Positions 1 to 9,854 are shown, counted from the stretch's first letter. The stretch: 64,000 bases of DNA from Colwellia sp. 1_MG-2023 (GCF_030546755.1 NZ_JAUOPE010000002.1:248001-312000); one strand, 5' to 3'. Program-made: numbers and translations. The notes: generated by a model not told the origin, from the sequence alone.

Positions 1-71
1 ATATCATCATAAATGATGCGTTCGTCCCTCTTAAAAGTCATGTTTTTAATATCTACTAAAATATCTGACAT
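1..71 (-). CDS. mlaF: MlaF, phospholipid ABC transporter ATPase (5' end only)
   Basis: Only the first 23 codons lie in the window; the gene continues past the left edge. The peptide begins MSDILVDIKNMTFKRDERII, matching the N-terminal beta-strand of MlaF, the ATPase of the MlaFEDB system that moves phospholipids between the outer and inner membranes. The Walker motifs lie outside the window, so the call rests on this short match plus context: mlaF is divergent from yrbG-kdsD-kdsC-lpt in E. coli, exactly as here. An in-frame upstream ATG at 98 would add nine residues; neither start has a strong Shine-Dalgarno sequence. Confidence 0.75.
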   Translation of the reverse strand, partial: MSDILVDIKNMTFKRDERIIYDD

Positions 72-434
72 AGTTAGTTTTTTAGAGCAATTATCCATAT
101 TATTTCTTAGCCGGGGATTCTACCTGATTAAGCAAGATACTTCATCCAAATTTAACAATTTATTCTGTTTATAATTAGTAAGAAAACGTATCTAAACGTA
201 AGAAAATGTAAGTTTAATAATTCGTTTATTCACATGAATGAGTAATAAGTTAACAACGAATAATCTAATAGAAAGAGAAACATGACTCGATTAAAAAATT
301 TCAATTATTTACAATTTGATGAAAAACTAGCTAAAAAGTCATAACTTCAAAATTTTTTTAGACTCTTTACTGAAAAACTCTTTTGTTTTCTTTACCAACC
401 GGCGACAATTACCTTTGATTTAATGGAGTCCTTA
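72..434. other. Divergent intergenic region, mlaF / yrbG
   Basis: A very AT-rich stretch of 363 bases that must hold promoters for mlaF (minus) and the yrbG-kds-lpt operon (plus). I could not assign promoter boxes with confidence. A 20-codon frame at 282-344 (MTRLKNFNYLQF and so on) starts with ATG behind a purine-rich GAAAGAGA. It could be a tiny leader peptide or chance, and I do not annotate it as a gene. Confidence 0.5.
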
Positions 435-1418
435 ATGTTTGTTCAAATTTTAATTTTACTTATTTCGCTGGTCACTCTTGTTTGGAGTGCTGATAAGTTT
501 GTTTTCGGTGCCTCATCGCTTGCGCGAAACTTTGGTATTTCCCCAATGATAATTGGCTTAACAATCGTCGCTATGGGTTCTTCCGCACCAGAAATGATGA
601 TAGCGGGAACCGCATCATTTCAAGGCAATCCCAATACCGCCATCGGTAATGCGATTGGTTCCAACATTACTAATATTGCCTTAGTTTTAGGTATTACCGC
701 TTTACTCCACCCTTTATCCGTTTCTTCTTCAACGATTAAACGTGAAATCCCTTTAATTTTAGCGATTACCGCATTAGCGTATTGGATGCTTGCAGATAAT
801 CATTTTAGTTTTAATGAAGGGCTAATTTTAATTATTGGCTTCTTTATCTATATTATTTCGTTGCTTTTAATCACGTTAAGACGTGCGAAAGATAATAAAG
901 TCAATGATGCGATGATCATTGAAGCTGAATCAGAAGTACCAGAGGGCATAACTACGCCTCAATCACTCTTTTGGTTGACCGTCGGTCTTATCTTATTACC
1001 ATTAAGTGCTAGTTATTTGGTTGATTCATCCGTGTTTATTGCAAAAGCTTTTGGTATCAGTGATTTAGTTATCGGTTTAACCGTTATCGCAATAGGTACG
1101 AGCTTACCTGAACTTGCCGCGAGTATTATGAGTATTATCAAGAAAGAAGATGATTTAGCGTTAGGCAATATTATTGGCTCAAACATTTTTAATATCCTCG
1201 CGGTATTATCATTAGCCGGTTTAATTGCGCCTGGCGATATCGATCAAGATGCATCGGTACGAGATGCGCCATTTATGTTAGGCGTTACTTTATTACTCTT
1301 TATTCTTTGTTTCAGTAGACATTCTGGCAATTTTAGAATCACCCGTTTTAAAGGGATATTACTATTATTTACCTTTATCGCTTATCAAATGCTACTCTTT
1401 AGTCAATTGAAAAGTTAA
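435..1418 (+). CDS. yrbG: Calcium/sodium antiporter YrbG
   Basis: Inner-membrane CaCA-family cation exchanger of 327 residues with the internal repeat of this family. The two alpha-repeats are visible: GSSAPEM with GNAIGSNITN in the first half, and GTSLPEL with GNIIGSNIFN in the second. About ten hydrophobic segments flank a charged central loop. ATG 435 was chosen over the upstream ATG 423 because GGAG at 425-428 sits six bases before 435, and because the resulting N-terminus lines up residue for residue with E. coli YrbG. It is the first gene of the Kdo/Lpt operon, eight bases before kdsD. The physiological ion is not certain. Confidence 0.9.
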   Translation: MFVQILILLISLVTLVWSADKFVFGASSLARNFGISPMIIGLTIVAMGSSAPEMMIAGTASFQGNPNTAIGNAIGSNITNIALVLGITALLHPLSVSSSTIKREIPLILAITALAYWMLADNHFSFNEGLILIIGFFIYIISLLLITLRRAKDNKVNDAMIIEAESEVPEGITTPQSLFWLTVGLILLPLSASYLVDSSVFIAKAFGISDLVIGLTVIAIGTSLPELAASIMSIIKKEDDLALGNIIGSNIFNILAVLSLAGLIAPGDIDQDASVRDAPFMLGVTLLLFILCFSRHSGNFRITRFKGILLLFTFIAYQMLLFSQLKS

Positions 1419-1426
1419 ATAGATTT

Positions 1427-2392
1427 ATGAAAAACTTTAAACAACTCGCCAAACAAGTAATTGGAATTGAACAGCAAGCAATTGCTGAACTTGAGCAATT
1501 TATTGATGATGGTTTTGAACTAGCTTGTCAATTAATGTTTAACTGCCAAGGACGCGTGATCGTTATCGGTATGGGCAAATCAGGCCATATCGGTGGAAAA
1601 ATTGCCGCAACTTTTGCTAGCACTGGTACCCCTGCTTTTTTTGTTCATCCTGGCGAAGCGAGCCATGGCGATCTTGGTATGATCACCGCTAATGATGTTG
1701 TACTGACAATCTCCAATTCAGGAGAAACCGGTGAAGTGTTAGCCATTATTCCTGTCATCAAACGTATCGGTGCTAAACTTATTGCCATGACCAGCAATCC
1801 TGACTCAACCTTAGCCAAGTTAAGTGATACTCATGTATGCATTAAAGTTACGCAAGAAGCGTGTCCGTTAGGCTTAGCTCCTACTTCAAGCACCACAGCA
1901 ACACTGGTAATGGGTGATGCCTTAGCTGTAGCGCTGTTAAATGCGAAAGATTTTACCGCCAATGATTTTGCACTTTCTCATCCAGGTGGTAGTTTAGGAA
2001 AACGGTTATTATTGCGCCTACAAGACATCATGCACAGTGGTGAACGTATACCATTAGTCAATGAAAACGCGAAGATTAAAGATGCCTTGGTTGAAATGTC
2101 ATTAAAAGGCCTAGGTATGACAGCCGTCATTAAAGAAAACGGCGAATTAGCAGGGCTTTTTACTGATGGCGATTTACGCCGTATTCTTGATGAAAAAATA
2201 GATATTCATCAGGACGACATAGCCAGTGTTATGACTCAAAATCCTAGGGTTGCAGATAGAGAAATGTTAGCAGCACAAGCGTTAAAAATTATGGAAGACA
2301 ATAAAATTAATGGCTTAATTATCGTTGATAGTAACAACCACCCTGTTGGCGCCATGAATATGCACGACTTGCTAAAATCAGGAGTTCTTTAA
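1427..2392 (+). CDS. kdsD: Arabinose-5-phosphate isomerase KdsD
   Basis: Cytoplasmic enzyme that converts ribulose 5-phosphate to arabinose 5-phosphate, the first step to Kdo for LPS inner core. The 321-residue protein has an N-terminal SIS sugar-isomerase domain (GMGKSGHIGGKIAATFASTG near residues 48-67, SNSGETGEV near 103-111) and two C-terminal CBS domains from about residue 205. The length matches E. coli KdsD (328). Its stop overlaps the kdsC start by one base, so translation is probably coupled. It follows yrbG as in E. coli, and no unusual residue was seen. Confidence 0.95.
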   Translation: MKNFKQLAKQVIGIEQQAIAELEQFIDDGFELACQLMFNCQGRVIVIGMGKSGHIGGKIAATFASTGTPAFFVHPGEASHGDLGMITANDVVLTISNSGETGEVLAIIPVIKRIGAKLIAMTSNPDSTLAKLSDTHVCIKVTQEACPLGLAPTSSTTATLVMGDALAVALLNAKDFTANDFALSHPGGSLGKRLLLRLQDIMHSGERIPLVNENAKIKDALVEMSLKGLGMTAVIKENGELAGLFTDGDLRRILDEKIDIHQDDIASVMTQNPRVADREMLAAQALKIMEDNKINGLIIVDSNNHPVGAMNMHDLLKSGVL

Positions 2393-2970
2393 TGGCACAA
2401 CAAAACTTGTCATCCAACAACACAACACAAACCTTATACGGTGAAATAGCCAACAACATTTACGAAAAAGCTAAAAACATAAAACTTTTTGTTTGTGATA
2501 TCGATGGTGTATTTTCTGATGGTCGTATTTACCTTGGTAACGATGGGGAAGAATTAAAGGCTTTTCATACGAAAGATGGTTATGGCATTAAAGCTTTAGG
2601 CGCTAGTGGTGTTGACGTTGCCGTGATCACAGGTCGACAATCTAATATCGTACAAACCAGAATGACTGCCCTTAACGTTAAACATATTATTCAAGGGGAA
2701 GAAAATAAACTTCCGGCGTTAAAAACCTTAATAGAAAAACATCAGCTAACCCCTGATCAGGTTGCTTATATTGGCGATGACATGCCTGATTATCAATGTA
2801 TGGATTATGTTGGTTTGGCAATAGCCGTGAATGACGCGCATCCTGCTATATTAAATTTAGCTGATCATATAACAACGATTAAAGGCGGCTTTGGTGCGGT
2901 ACGTGAAATATGCGATATCATTATGCAAAGTCAAAATAGCCTGCAAAATGCCAGTGGCGCAAGTATATGA
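2392..2970 (+). CDS. kdsC: Kdo-8-phosphate phosphatase KdsC
   Basis: HAD-superfamily phosphatase of 192 residues that releases phosphate from Kdo-8-phosphate to give free Kdo. HAD motif I is DIDGVFSDG near residue 36, motif II is the threonine in AVITGRQS, and motif IV is YIGDDMPD. It has no cap domain, as expected for the tetrameric C0 class to which KdsC belongs. The start overlaps the kdsD stop and the stop overlaps the lptC start (ATGA), so the three genes are tightly coupled. The length and order match the conserved gammaproteobacterial operon. Confidence 0.95.
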   Translation: MAQQNLSSNNTTQTLYGEIANNIYEKAKNIKLFVCDIDGVFSDGRIYLGNDGEELKAFHTKDGYGIKALGASGVDVAVITGRQSNIVQTRMTALNVKHIIQGEENKLPALKTLIEKHQLTPDQVAYIGDDMPDYQCMDYVGLAIAVNDAHPAILNLADHITTIKGGFGAVREICDIIMQSQNSLQNASGASI

Positions 2971-3533
2971 CACGTATTTATATAGTTTCATTACTGTTTT
3001 TTATTTTTTCAGTAGTCAGTTACATTGTCATTGAATGGCATCAAAACAGTAATCAAGTTAGCAATGCGATTGATAACAAAGTTTCCCCTGACTTTATTGC
3101 TGAAAGCTTAAATAGCGAAACTTATAACAATACAGGTCAACTCTCTTATATTATTGATGCGAATCGAATGGAACATTATTCCGAATTAGCAGTCACACAT
3201 TTTGAATTTCCAAAATATACCTTATACCCAAAAAATACCGATTCGCCATGGAAAATTAGTGCAAATGAAGGCACACTCTACAATAGCAATAGAGTAAAGC
3301 TTGAAAGTAAAGTGGCGTTGATTGCAACCGACAGTGAAAGTTTAATTCAAGAGATCCATGGAAAGTATTTAGAATTAGATTTAAACACTAATATTATTAG
3401 TTCAGAAAAAAAGATAGAAATAAAAGGAATTGATTTTACCATGCATGGTACAGGACTGATTGTAGACTTAAACACAAAACAAGTAACGCTGACAAAACAT
3501 GAAAAAACCATATTTCAACCTACTAAAAACTAG
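2967..3533 (+). CDS. lptC: LPS export protein LptC
   Basis: Bitopic inner-membrane protein of the Lpt bridge, which passes LPS from LptB2FG to periplasmic LptA. The 188 residues comprise one N-terminal membrane anchor (about residues 5-24) and a periplasmic beta-jellyroll. Sequence conservation is low, as is usual for LptC; the GTLYNSN and WKISANEG stretches are typical. The start overlaps kdsC by four bases. The end overlaps lptA by 35 bases, an overlap also known from E. coli. The call relies on size, topology and position between kdsC and lptA. Confidence 0.9.
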   Translation: MTRIYIVSLLFFIFSVVSYIVIEWHQNSNQVSNAIDNKVSPDFIAESLNSETYNNTGQLSYIIDANRMEHYSELAVTHFEFPKYTLYPKNTDSPWKISANEGTLYNSNRVKLESKVALIATDSESLIQEIHGKYLELDLNTNIISSEKKIEIKGIDFTMHGTGLIVDLNTKQVTLTKHEKTIFQPTKN

Positions 3534-4053
3534 TTGTTTAGCTTTCGGATTAACCTTAAGTATTGCTAATCACGCTATTGCAGCCAAAGTAGATCTCAAT
3601 GAAGAGATCAAAATAGATGCTTCAAGGCAAGCAGCTGATTTAAAAAATAAAATATTTAGTTATATTGACGACGTTGTTATCACACAAGGGTCATTAACGA
3701 TAAAAGCGGATCTTGTCCAAGTCGTCACAGAGTCTTCCAATAACGAAAAAACTTATATTGCAAAAGGACAACCAGCAACCTTTGAGCAAGTATTAGAAGA
3801 TGGCACGCCAATTTATCTACAAGCCAATGAAATAAAATATCAACCGGAAAAAAATACGGTGATGATTTCGGGCAATGCCGAGCTTCGCCAAGAAGGTAGC
3901 AAAGTCAGTGGGACTATTATCACCTATAATTTTCTGACTGAACAAGTGCAAGCAAGTAGCGATGATAATGCCCGAGTACAAACAGTATTACAGCCTCAAA
4001 ACCTTGAGAAAAAAAAGTTAAACAAAAAATCGTTGGATAAAGAAAATCAATGA
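3499..4053 (+). CDS. lptA: Periplasmic LPS-transport protein LptA
   Basis: Periplasmic OstA-type protein of 184 residues that polymerises into the bridge carrying LPS to the outer-membrane LptDE. A signal peptide ends near the AIAAKVDL segment (about residues 25-30). It is followed by the beta-jellyroll with family-typical stretches such as [20 protein letters not shown] and [14 protein letters not shown]. The charged lysine-rich C-tail is typical of soluble LptA. It starts inside the end of lptC and its stop overlaps the lptB start by four bases, so translation is probably coupled across all three. Confidence 0.93.
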   Translation: MKKPYFNLLKTSCLAFGLTLSIANHAIAAKVDLNEEIKIDASRQAADLKNKIFSYIDDVVITQGSLTIKADLVQVVTESSNNEKTYIAKGQPATFEQVLEDGTPIYLQANEIKYQPEKNTVMISGNAELRQEGSKVSGTIITYNFLTEQVQASSDDNARVQTVLQPQNLEKKKLNKKSLDKENQ

Positions 4054-4781
4054 GTAAAGCCACATTAATCGCCAATAATTTAGCGAAAGCATACAAAGGG
4101 CGTAAAGTCGTAAAAAATGTCGGCATGAAAGTGCAAGAAGGACAAATTGTCGGGCTTCTTGGACCAAACGGCGCAGGAAAAACTACGTCTTTTTACATGA
4201 TTGTTGGCTTAGTCAATAGCGACAGTGGCTCAATTATCTTAAATGATGAAGATATTACTTTATTACCAATGCATGAACGCGCGAGAAAAGGTATAGGTTA
4301 CCTACCTCAAGAAGCTTCAATTTTTCGAAAGCTTACCGTTTATGAAAATATTATGGCGATCCTTCAAACTCGTAAAGACTTAGATGATATTGCACGAGAA
4401 GAAAAGCTTGAGCATCTGGTTGAAGAGTTTAATATTGGCCATATCAAAGACAATTTAGGTATGAGTTTATCCGGTGGCGAGCGTCGCCGCGTTGAAATTG
4501 CCAGAGCACTGGCTGCAGAGCCTAAATTTATATTACTTGATGAGCCATTTGCCGGTGTTGACCCAATTTCAGTAGGAGATATAAAAAAAATTATCCTACA
4601 CTTAAAGCAACGGGGCATTGGAATTTTAATTACCGACCACAATGTTCGTGAAACACTAGACGTATGTGAGCATGCATATATTGTAAGTCACGGTGAATTA
4701 ATCGCTGAAGGCAATGCAGATCAAATTCTTGCTAATCAACAAGTAAGAGATGTATACCTAGGTGAACAATTCACGCTATAG
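4050..4781 (+). CDS. lptB: LPS export ABC transporter ATPase LptB
   Basis: Cytoplasmic ATPase of the LptB2FG complex that powers LPS extraction from the inner membrane. The 243 residues contain a Walker A (GPNGAGKT, 38-45), a Q-loop (YLPQEAS), the ABC signature LSGGERRR and Walker B with catalytic Glu in LLDEPFAG, followed by the H-loop in [10 protein letters not shown]. Length and motifs match E. coli LptB (241). It closes the kds-lpt run. The next gene, rpoN, follows after 65 bases, which leaves room for a separate promoter. Confidence 0.96.
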   Translation: MSKATLIANNLAKAYKGRKVVKNVGMKVQEGQIVGLLGPNGAGKTTSFYMIVGLVNSDSGSIILNDEDITLLPMHERARKGIGYLPQEASIFRKLTVYENIMAILQTRKDLDDIAREEKLEHLVEEFNIGHIKDNLGMSLSGGERRRVEIARALAAEPKFILLDEPFAGVDPISVGDIKKIILHLKQRGIGILITDHNVRETLDVCEHAYIVSHGELIAEGNADQILANQQVRDVYLGEQFTL

Positions 4782-4790
4782 TTACGGAAA

Positions 4791-4814
4791 GCTTTGATAA
4801 AAAGTAAAATGATA
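4791..4814 (+). repeat. 24-base motif, copy 1 (upstream of rpoN)
   Basis: The 24-base string GCTTTGATAAAAAGT followed by AAAATGATA lies in the lptB-rpoN gap. A copy with a single mismatch is found at 15273-15296, downstream of the ABC exporter. The function is unknown; it could be a promoter-like element, a short dispersed repeat or coincidence in AT-rich sequence. Confidence 0.4.
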
Positions 4815-4846
4815 TGAAGCTAGAAAACAGGAAAATAATACGATAA

Positions 4847-6355
4847 ATGCGCCCTAGTCTGCAGCTCCGAATAGGACAACAACTCACCATGACTCCACAA
4901 TTGCAACAAGCGATTAAGCTTTTGCAATTGTCGACGTTGGATCTTCAGCAAGAAATCCAAGAAGCCCTTGAAAGCAATCCTTTATTAGAGGTAGATGAAT
5001 CAACGCCAAGTGACAATGATACGCAATCGGATAATTTAGAAGAAGCATTTTCTGCCGGAGTGACAGAACAAACGAACAAAACATCTGATGGCAGTGAAGA
5101 TTCAGCGCCAACCATAGATGAAATTAGCACCACAGAAGCCATGGATAAGTCTGAGATCCCTGAAGAACTTAACATAGACACTACCTGGGAAGAAAGCTAC
5201 AGTGCCGGCGTTTCAAATACTGGCGCAAGTACTCCAGCTTCAGAAGATTATACTTATCAAGGCGAAACAACCGACTCAATTCAAGATCATTTACGCTGGC
5301 AAATGGAATTAACGCCATTCTCTGAAACGGATCTTGCTATTGCTACCGCAATTATTGACGCGATAGATGATGCTGGCTATTTAAGAGTCACCGTAGAAGA
5401 AATTCTTGAAGCTATGGGGAATGAAGAAGTTGAACTTGACGAAGTTGAAGCCGTGCTTAAACGGATCAATATGTTTGACCCTGTGGGTGTTGGCGCTCGT
5501 TCTATTTCAGAATGTTTAACCATACAATTAAACCAGTTTGACAAAGAAACGCCTTGGTTAAAAGAAAGTAAGCTGATTATTAATGACTATATCGACTTAT
5601 TGGGTAACCGAGATTATCGTCAAATTATGCGAAAAACTCGCTTAAAAGAAGATCAATTACGCGAAGTGATCAAATTAATTCAATCTTTAGACCCAAGACC
5701 TGGTGATAGCATCATTAAAGGTGATGACCAATATGTTATCCCTGATGTTTCTGTTGAAAAGAAAAATGGTCGTTGGATGGTTGAATTAAACCCTGATACG
5801 GCGCCTCGATTATCAGTTAATCAGCAATATGCTTCAATGGCGCGTACCATGAAATCTTCAGCAGATAGCCAATTTATTCGCTCAAACTTACAAGAAGCCA
5901 AATGGTTTATAAAAAGTTTAGAAAGCCGAAATGATACGTTATTAAAAGTCTCTAACTGTATTGTGCAACGCCAACAAGGTTTCTTTGAACACGGCCCTGA
6001 AGCAATGCGACCTATGGTACTTAATGATATTGCCGAAGCCGTCGACATGCACGAATCAACCATTTCTCGTGTCACTACGCAAAAATATATGCATACCCCT
6101 AGAGGTATTTTTGAACTGAAATACTTCTTCTCTAGTCATGTGAGTACAGAAAATGGCGGTGAATGTTCATCAACTGCTATTCGTGCCTTAATTAAAAAAC
6201 TGGTCGCAGCCGAAATTCCAGCGAAGCCATTAAGTGATAGTAAAATGGCGGAATTACTCGCTGAACAAGGTATAAATGTCGCCAGAAGAACGATTGCCAA
6301 GTATCGAGAATCATTGTCAATTCCTCCTTCTAACCAACGAAAAAGTCTACTTTAA
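4847..6355 (+). CDS. rpoN: RNA polymerase sigma-54 factor RpoN
   Basis: Sigma factor that directs RNA polymerase to GG/GC (-24/-12) promoters and needs an AAA+ activator. In the 502 residues, region I is glutamine-rich ([20 protein letters not shown], about 11-30), region II is acidic (about 48-145) and region III holds the core-binding and HTH parts. The RpoN box [12 protein letters not shown] near residue 480 is intact. The start gives the canonical [10 protein letters not shown]-terminus, although AGGAAAAT lies rather far upstream. Possible targets in this window are the glnK-amtB promoter and genes controlled by the NtrC-like activator at 60541-61926. Confidence 0.96.
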   Translation: MRPSLQLRIGQQLTMTPQLQQAIKLLQLSTLDLQQEIQEALESNPLLEVDESTPSDNDTQSDNLEEAFSAGVTEQTNKTSDGSEDSAPTIDEISTTEAMDKSEIPEELNIDTTWEESYSAGVSNTGASTPASEDYTYQGETTDSIQDHLRWQMELTPFSETDLAIATAIIDAIDDAGYLRVTVEEILEAMGNEEVELDEVEAVLKRINMFDPVGVGARSISECLTIQLNQFDKETPWLKESKLIINDYIDLLGNRDYRQIMRKTRLKEDQLREVIKLIQSLDPRPGDSIIKGDDQYVIPDVSVEKKNGRWMVELNPDTAPRLSVNQQYASMARTMKSSADSQFIRSNLQEAKWFIKSLESRNDTLLKVSNCIVQRQQGFFEHGPEAMRPMVLNDIAEAVDMHESTISRVTTQKYMHTPRGIFELKYFFSSHVSTENGGECSSTAIRALIKKLVAAEIPAKPLSDSKMAELLAEQGINVARRTIAKYRESLSIPPSNQRKSLL

Positions 6356-6378
6356 CAACTATATAAGGATCTAAGCTT

Positions 6379-6666
6379 ATGCAAATTAATCTTGCTGGTC
6401 ATCATGTTGAAATAACCGAAGCGTTACGTGAAAGTGTCAATACAAAATTTGCCAAGTTGGAACGACATTTTGATCATATAAATAATGTTCATGTGGTATT
6501 AACAGTAGAAAAACTGAATCAAATTGCGGAAGCAACAGCGCACTTAAACGGCACAGAATTACACGCAAAAGCCGAAAATGCCGATATGTATGCTTCAATC
6601 GATGCTTTAGTAAATAAACTCGATAAACAAGTTTTAAAGTACAAAGGCAAAATTAACCAACATTAA
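6379..6666 (+). CDS. hpf: Ribosome hibernation promoting factor HPF
   Basis: Short-form HPF of 95 residues that binds the 30S decoding region in stationary phase and stabilises inactive ribosomes. The single S30AE domain (MQINLAGHHVEITEALRESV at the start; AENADMYASIDALVNKLDKQ toward the end) covers the whole protein, without the dimerising C-terminal domain of long HPF. An AAGGAT Shine-Dalgarno precedes the start. It sits between rpoN and ptsN as in enteric bacteria and is probably cotranscribed with them. Confidence 0.95.
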   Translation: MQINLAGHHVEITEALRESVNTKFAKLERHFDHINNVHVVLTVEKLNQIAEATAHLNGTELHAKAENADMYASIDALVNKLDKQVLKYKGKINQH

Positions 6667-6693
6667 CCCAACGTCTATTTCAACACGAGCATT

Positions 6694-7146
6694 ATGAAAT
6701 TAACTGAACTTATCAACGAGAACTGCACCTTGTGTGCAGTTCAAGCCACTAGCAAAAAACGTATTTTAGAACTACTTTGTGAAAAAGCTGCCGAATCTTA
6801 TACTGACTTTAATACTTATTCACTGCTAGAAAGTCTAATGGCACGTGAAAAAATGGGTTCAACAGGGATTGGCAATGGTATTGCTATACCTCACGGTAGA
6901 CTTACGGATGGTGGTAAAGTCGTTGTTGTGATTGCCACAACAGAATCCCCAATTGATTTTGATGCTATCGATAATAGACCCGTCGACATTTTTATCGCTT
7001 TATTCGTTCCCGAAGAAAATTGTCAACAGCATTTATCCACTCTTCAAAGCATTGCACAAATATTTAGTGATAAAAAAACTTGTAAACAGGTCAGAAAATG
7101 TCACTCGAGTTCAGAGCTTTTCAATTTATTGAAAAATAATAACTAA
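6694..7146 (+). CDS. ptsN: Nitrogen PTS EIIA component PtsN
   Basis: EIIA-Ntr, a 150-residue cytoplasmic phosphoprotein at the end of the regulatory EI-Ntr/NPr/EIIA-Ntr chain. The EIIA type-2 domain covers the protein, with phosphorylation site His67 in GIAIPHGRL. It does not transport sugar; in other bacteria it regulates potassium transport and nitrogen or stress responses. It lies between hpf and rapZ, and its phosphodonor NPr (ptsO) is encoded two genes downstream. The C-terminal half has several extra cysteines (FVPEENCQQH, KKTCKQVRKCH), whose meaning is unknown. Confidence 0.95.
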   Translation: MKLTELINENCTLCAVQATSKKRILELLCEKAAESYTDFNTYSLLESLMAREKMGSTGIGNGIAIPHGRLTDGGKVVVVIATTESPIDFDAIDNRPVDIFIALFVPEENCQQHLSTLQSIAQIFSDKKTCKQVRKCHSSSELFNLLKNNN

Positions 7147-7170
7147 ACCTTAGCACCAAGGATTTCTTCA

Positions 7171-8025
7171 ATGAAACTCATCATCGTTAGTGGCCGTTCA
7201 GGATCAGGAAAAAGTGTCGCATTAAGAGTGCTAGAAGATTTAGGCTATTATTGTGTAGATAATATCCCTGTCAACCTATTACCCGCATTAACACATACGG
7301 TAATTAATGATTATGAAACGGTCGCGGTAAGTCTAGATGTGCGTAACTTACCGGCAGATCCCAACGATATTTCTGAAATCATCAATTATTTACCCAGTGC
7401 GGTAGATTTAAATATTGTTTATTTAGATGCGGATGATAACGACTTAATTAAACGTTTTAGCGAAACACGTCGCTTGCACCCATTGATAAAACAGAATATC
7501 GCACTTGATCAGGCGATATCGCTTGAAAAAAAATTATTAGAGCCAATTTCAAGCCGTGCAAATTTATACATCAATACTAGCCAACTTACGCCTCATCAGT
7601 TAGCGGATTTGATCAGAGAACGCATTCTTGGCAAAACTACCGGTACTATGGTGGTCGTTTTTGAATCGTTTGGCTTTAAACATGGCGTCCCTCAAGATGC
7701 CGATTATGTGTTTGATGCGCGTTTTTTACCTAACCCATTTTGGGAAAAAGACCTTAAACCTTATACTGGGCTAGACCAGCCAGTGCAGGATTTTCTCGCT
7801 AGCCAACCTATTGTCACTAAGTTTATTTGGCAAATTAATAGTTTTATGATGACATGGCTACCGCATTTAGAGCGAAATAATAGAAGCTATATTACCATTG
7901 CCATTGGTTGTACCGGCGGCAAACATCGCTCGGTTTATATTGCCGAATTACTCGCCAATAACTTACGCAAAGAGCGTAAAGATGTACAAGCTCGCCATCG
8001 TGACCTTGAAGTAGCGAGTACGTAG
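7171..8025 (+). CDS. rapZ: RNase adapter RapZ
   Basis: RNA-binding P-loop protein of 284 residues. In E. coli it delivers the sRNA GlmZ to RNase E and so controls glucosamine-6-phosphate synthase. The Walker A is GRSGSGKS (8-15). The C-terminal domain carries the conserved GCTGGKHRSVYIAE stretch near residues 249-262 and a basic tail (RKERKDVQARHRD) that fits an RNA-binding end. Size and position between ptsN and ptsO match the enteric gene order. Whether a GlmY/GlmZ system exists in this organism cannot be judged here. Confidence 0.94.
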   Translation: MKLIIVSGRSGSGKSVALRVLEDLGYYCVDNIPVNLLPALTHTVINDYETVAVSLDVRNLPADPNDISEIINYLPSAVDLNIVYLDADDNDLIKRFSETRRLHPLIKQNIALDQAISLEKKLLEPISSRANLYINTSQLTPHQLADLIRERILGKTTGTMVVVFESFGFKHGVPQDADYVFDARFLPNPFWEKDLKPYTGLDQPVQDFLASQPIVTKFIWQINSFMMTWLPHLERNNRSYITIAIGCTGGKHRSVYIAELLANNLRKERKDVQARHRDLEVAST

Positions 8026-8029
8026 CACT

Positions 8030-8308
8030 ATGGCTAATAAATTAAAAAAAACGTTACTCATTACCAATAAATTAGGGCTGCATGCAAGAGCGGCAACTAA
8101 ATTGGCACAATTAAGCCAAAAGTTTGATGCCAAAGTAACCATTGAACTTGAAAGCAAACAAGCCGATGCTAGTAGTATTATGGGTCTTATGCTATTAGCA
8201 GGTGGCCAAGGTAAAGAAGTAACCATTCACACTGAAGGACTTGAAGCACAAGATGCCCTCGATAATGTCTGCCAACTATTTTCCGATAAATTCGATGAGG
8301 ATGAATAA
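8030..8308 (+). CDS. ptsO: Phosphocarrier protein NPr
   Basis: HPr-like phosphocarrier of the nitrogen PTS, 92 residues. The active-site histidine is His18 in NKLGLHARAATK, which accepts phosphate from EI-Ntr (PtsP) and passes it to PtsN. The second HPr signature is present as ADASSIMGLMLLA. It starts five bases after rapZ and is the last gene of the rpoN cluster before the 184-base gap to mgtE. It could be confused with sugar-PTS HPr, but the gene position favours NPr. Confidence 0.93.
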   Translation: MANKLKKTLLITNKLGLHARAATKLAQLSQKFDAKVTIELESKQADASSIMGLMLLAGGQGKEVTIHTEGLEAQDALDNVCQLFSDKFDEDE

Positions 8309-8492
8309 CAACCCCATTCCCCTTTCACAAAGCTGTAAAATTTGACTTATATAATAAGAAAAAAGCTGATAAAACCAGTCAGTTGAGATAAACTAATAGC
8401 AACTGGGCAACCAATAATTCTGTTGTATAAAACAAATTCTGCCCATGATAACTCATTACCATTTTCGTTTTTTAACGGCACAGGAAAGCTTT

Positions 8493-9854
8493 ATGCCGGA
8501 AACTTCAGAACAAGAAGACAGTCAACAACGATTACTGCAAGTCAACAAAGCACTCGACAGCGGTATGTTTGTCTATGTCCGCAAGCTTTTGCAAAATATG
8601 CCTGCGTACGATCTTGCTTTGATTTTACAATCTTCTCCCAGTAAAAGCCGTACCGTTTTATGGCAACTTATCGACCACGACCATCACGGTGAAGTTCTTG
8701 AAGAGTTAAACGAAGAAGTTCGAAAAGGCATTTTGAAAAAAATGCGCCCTGAAAAACTCGCCGAAGTTGCCGAGGGTATGGACGTTGATGATCTTGCTGA
8801 AGTATTGCGTACATTACCTGATAGTGTTTACCGTGAAGTATTAAGCTCGATGGATTCTCAAGATAGAAGTCGCGTAGAAGCGGCACTGTCTTTTGATGAA
8901 GATACCGCTGGTGGTATCATGAATACCGATACCATTACTATTCGTCCTGATGTTACCGTTGATGTGGTATTACGCTATTTACGTCTTAAAGGTGAATTGC
9001 CAGAAGCAACCGACTCTTTTTATGTAGTCGATAGAAATGATCACTTTATTGGCGCGGTGTCGCTTTCTCATATAGTAACGGCAAAACCAGAAGTCATTAT
9101 CTCTAAACTTATTAATGATGAGATTACCGCGCTCAATGCAGATATGCCAGAGAGCGAAGTTGCGCAATTGTTTGAGCGTTACGACTGGTTCTCAGCTCCG
9201 GTAGTTGACGAAGAAGGCCGCTTATTGGGTCGTATCACTATTGATGATGTCGTTGATATTATTCGTGAAGAAGCAGAACATTCCATGATGAGTATGGCTG
9301 GTTTAGACGATGAAGCCGATACCTTCGCACCCGTTTTTAAAAGCACACAACAACGCTCAGTTTGGTTAGGCGTCAACCTGATTACCGCTTTATTTGCCGT
9401 CGCTGTTTCCAGCATGTTTGAAGATATTTTGGGCCAACTGGCAATTTTAGCGATTTTAAATACCTTAGTACCTAGTATGGGTGGCGTTGCTGGTAATCAA
9501 ACCTTAACCTTAGTTATTCGCGGTATGGCGTTAGGTCATATTGGTGAAAGTAATGCCCGAACATTACTCTATAAAGAACTTGCTGTTGGTTTTCTTAATG
9601 GGATCATTTGGGCTTTGTTAATTGCCACCGTCGTCGCGATTTGGAAACAAGATTTTATGCTTGGCTCAGTAATCGCATTCGCCATGTTAATGAATTTAAC
9701 CGCCGCAGGCATTGCTGGTGTGACAATTCCACTCTTTCTTAAAAAGCTTGATATTGATCCAGCACTTGCTGGTAGTGTAATTTTAACAACCGTGACCGAT
9801 GTAGTAGGTATTTTTGCTTTCTTGGGAACTGCAACTTTATTACTTGGCACATAA
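8493..9854 (+). CDS. mgtE: Magnesium transporter MgtE
   Basis: Homodimeric Mg2+ channel of 453 residues. The N-terminal helical domain (VRKLLQNMPAYDLALILQ, MRPEKLAEVAEGMDVDDLAE) is followed by two CBS domains (about residues 130-255, with SHIVTAKP and GRITIDDVVDII) and five membrane helices. The pore stretch includes PSMGGVAGNQTLTL and AAGIAGVTIP. ATG 8493 was chosen because AGGAAA at 8482-8487 sits five bases upstream and gives the usual family length; an in-frame ATG at 8445 would add 16 residues with no Shine-Dalgarno. The cytoplasmic domain closes the pore at high Mg2+ in characterised homologues. Confidence 0.94.
   Translation: MPETSEQEDSQQRLLQVNKALDSGMFVYVRKLLQNMPAYDLALILQSSPSKSRTVLWQLIDHDHHGEVLEELNEEVRKGILKKMRPEKLAEVAEGMDVDDLAEVLRTLPDSVYREVLSSMDSQDRSRVEAALSFDEDTAGGIMNTDTITIRPDVTVDVVLRYLRLKGELPEATDSFYVVDRNDHFIGAVSLSHIVTAKPEVIISKLINDEITALNADMPESEVAQLFERYDWFSAPVVDEEGRLLGRITIDDVVDIIREEAEHSMMSMAGLDDEADTFAPVFKSTQQRSVWLGVNLITALFAVAVSSMFEDILGQLAILAILNTLVPSMGGVAGNQTLTLVIRGMALGHIGESNARTLLYKELAVGFLNGIIWALLIATVVAIWKQDFMLGSVIAFAMLMNLTAAGIAGVTIPLFLKKLDIDPALAGSVILTTVTDVVGIFAFLGTATLLLGT

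Noticed and set aside
282-344. 20-codon frame upstream of yrbG
   Set aside because: It is purine-rich upstream and has an ATG, but it is very short, lacks any recognisable leader pattern (no repeated regulatory codons) and lies in AT-rich sequence where such frames are common.
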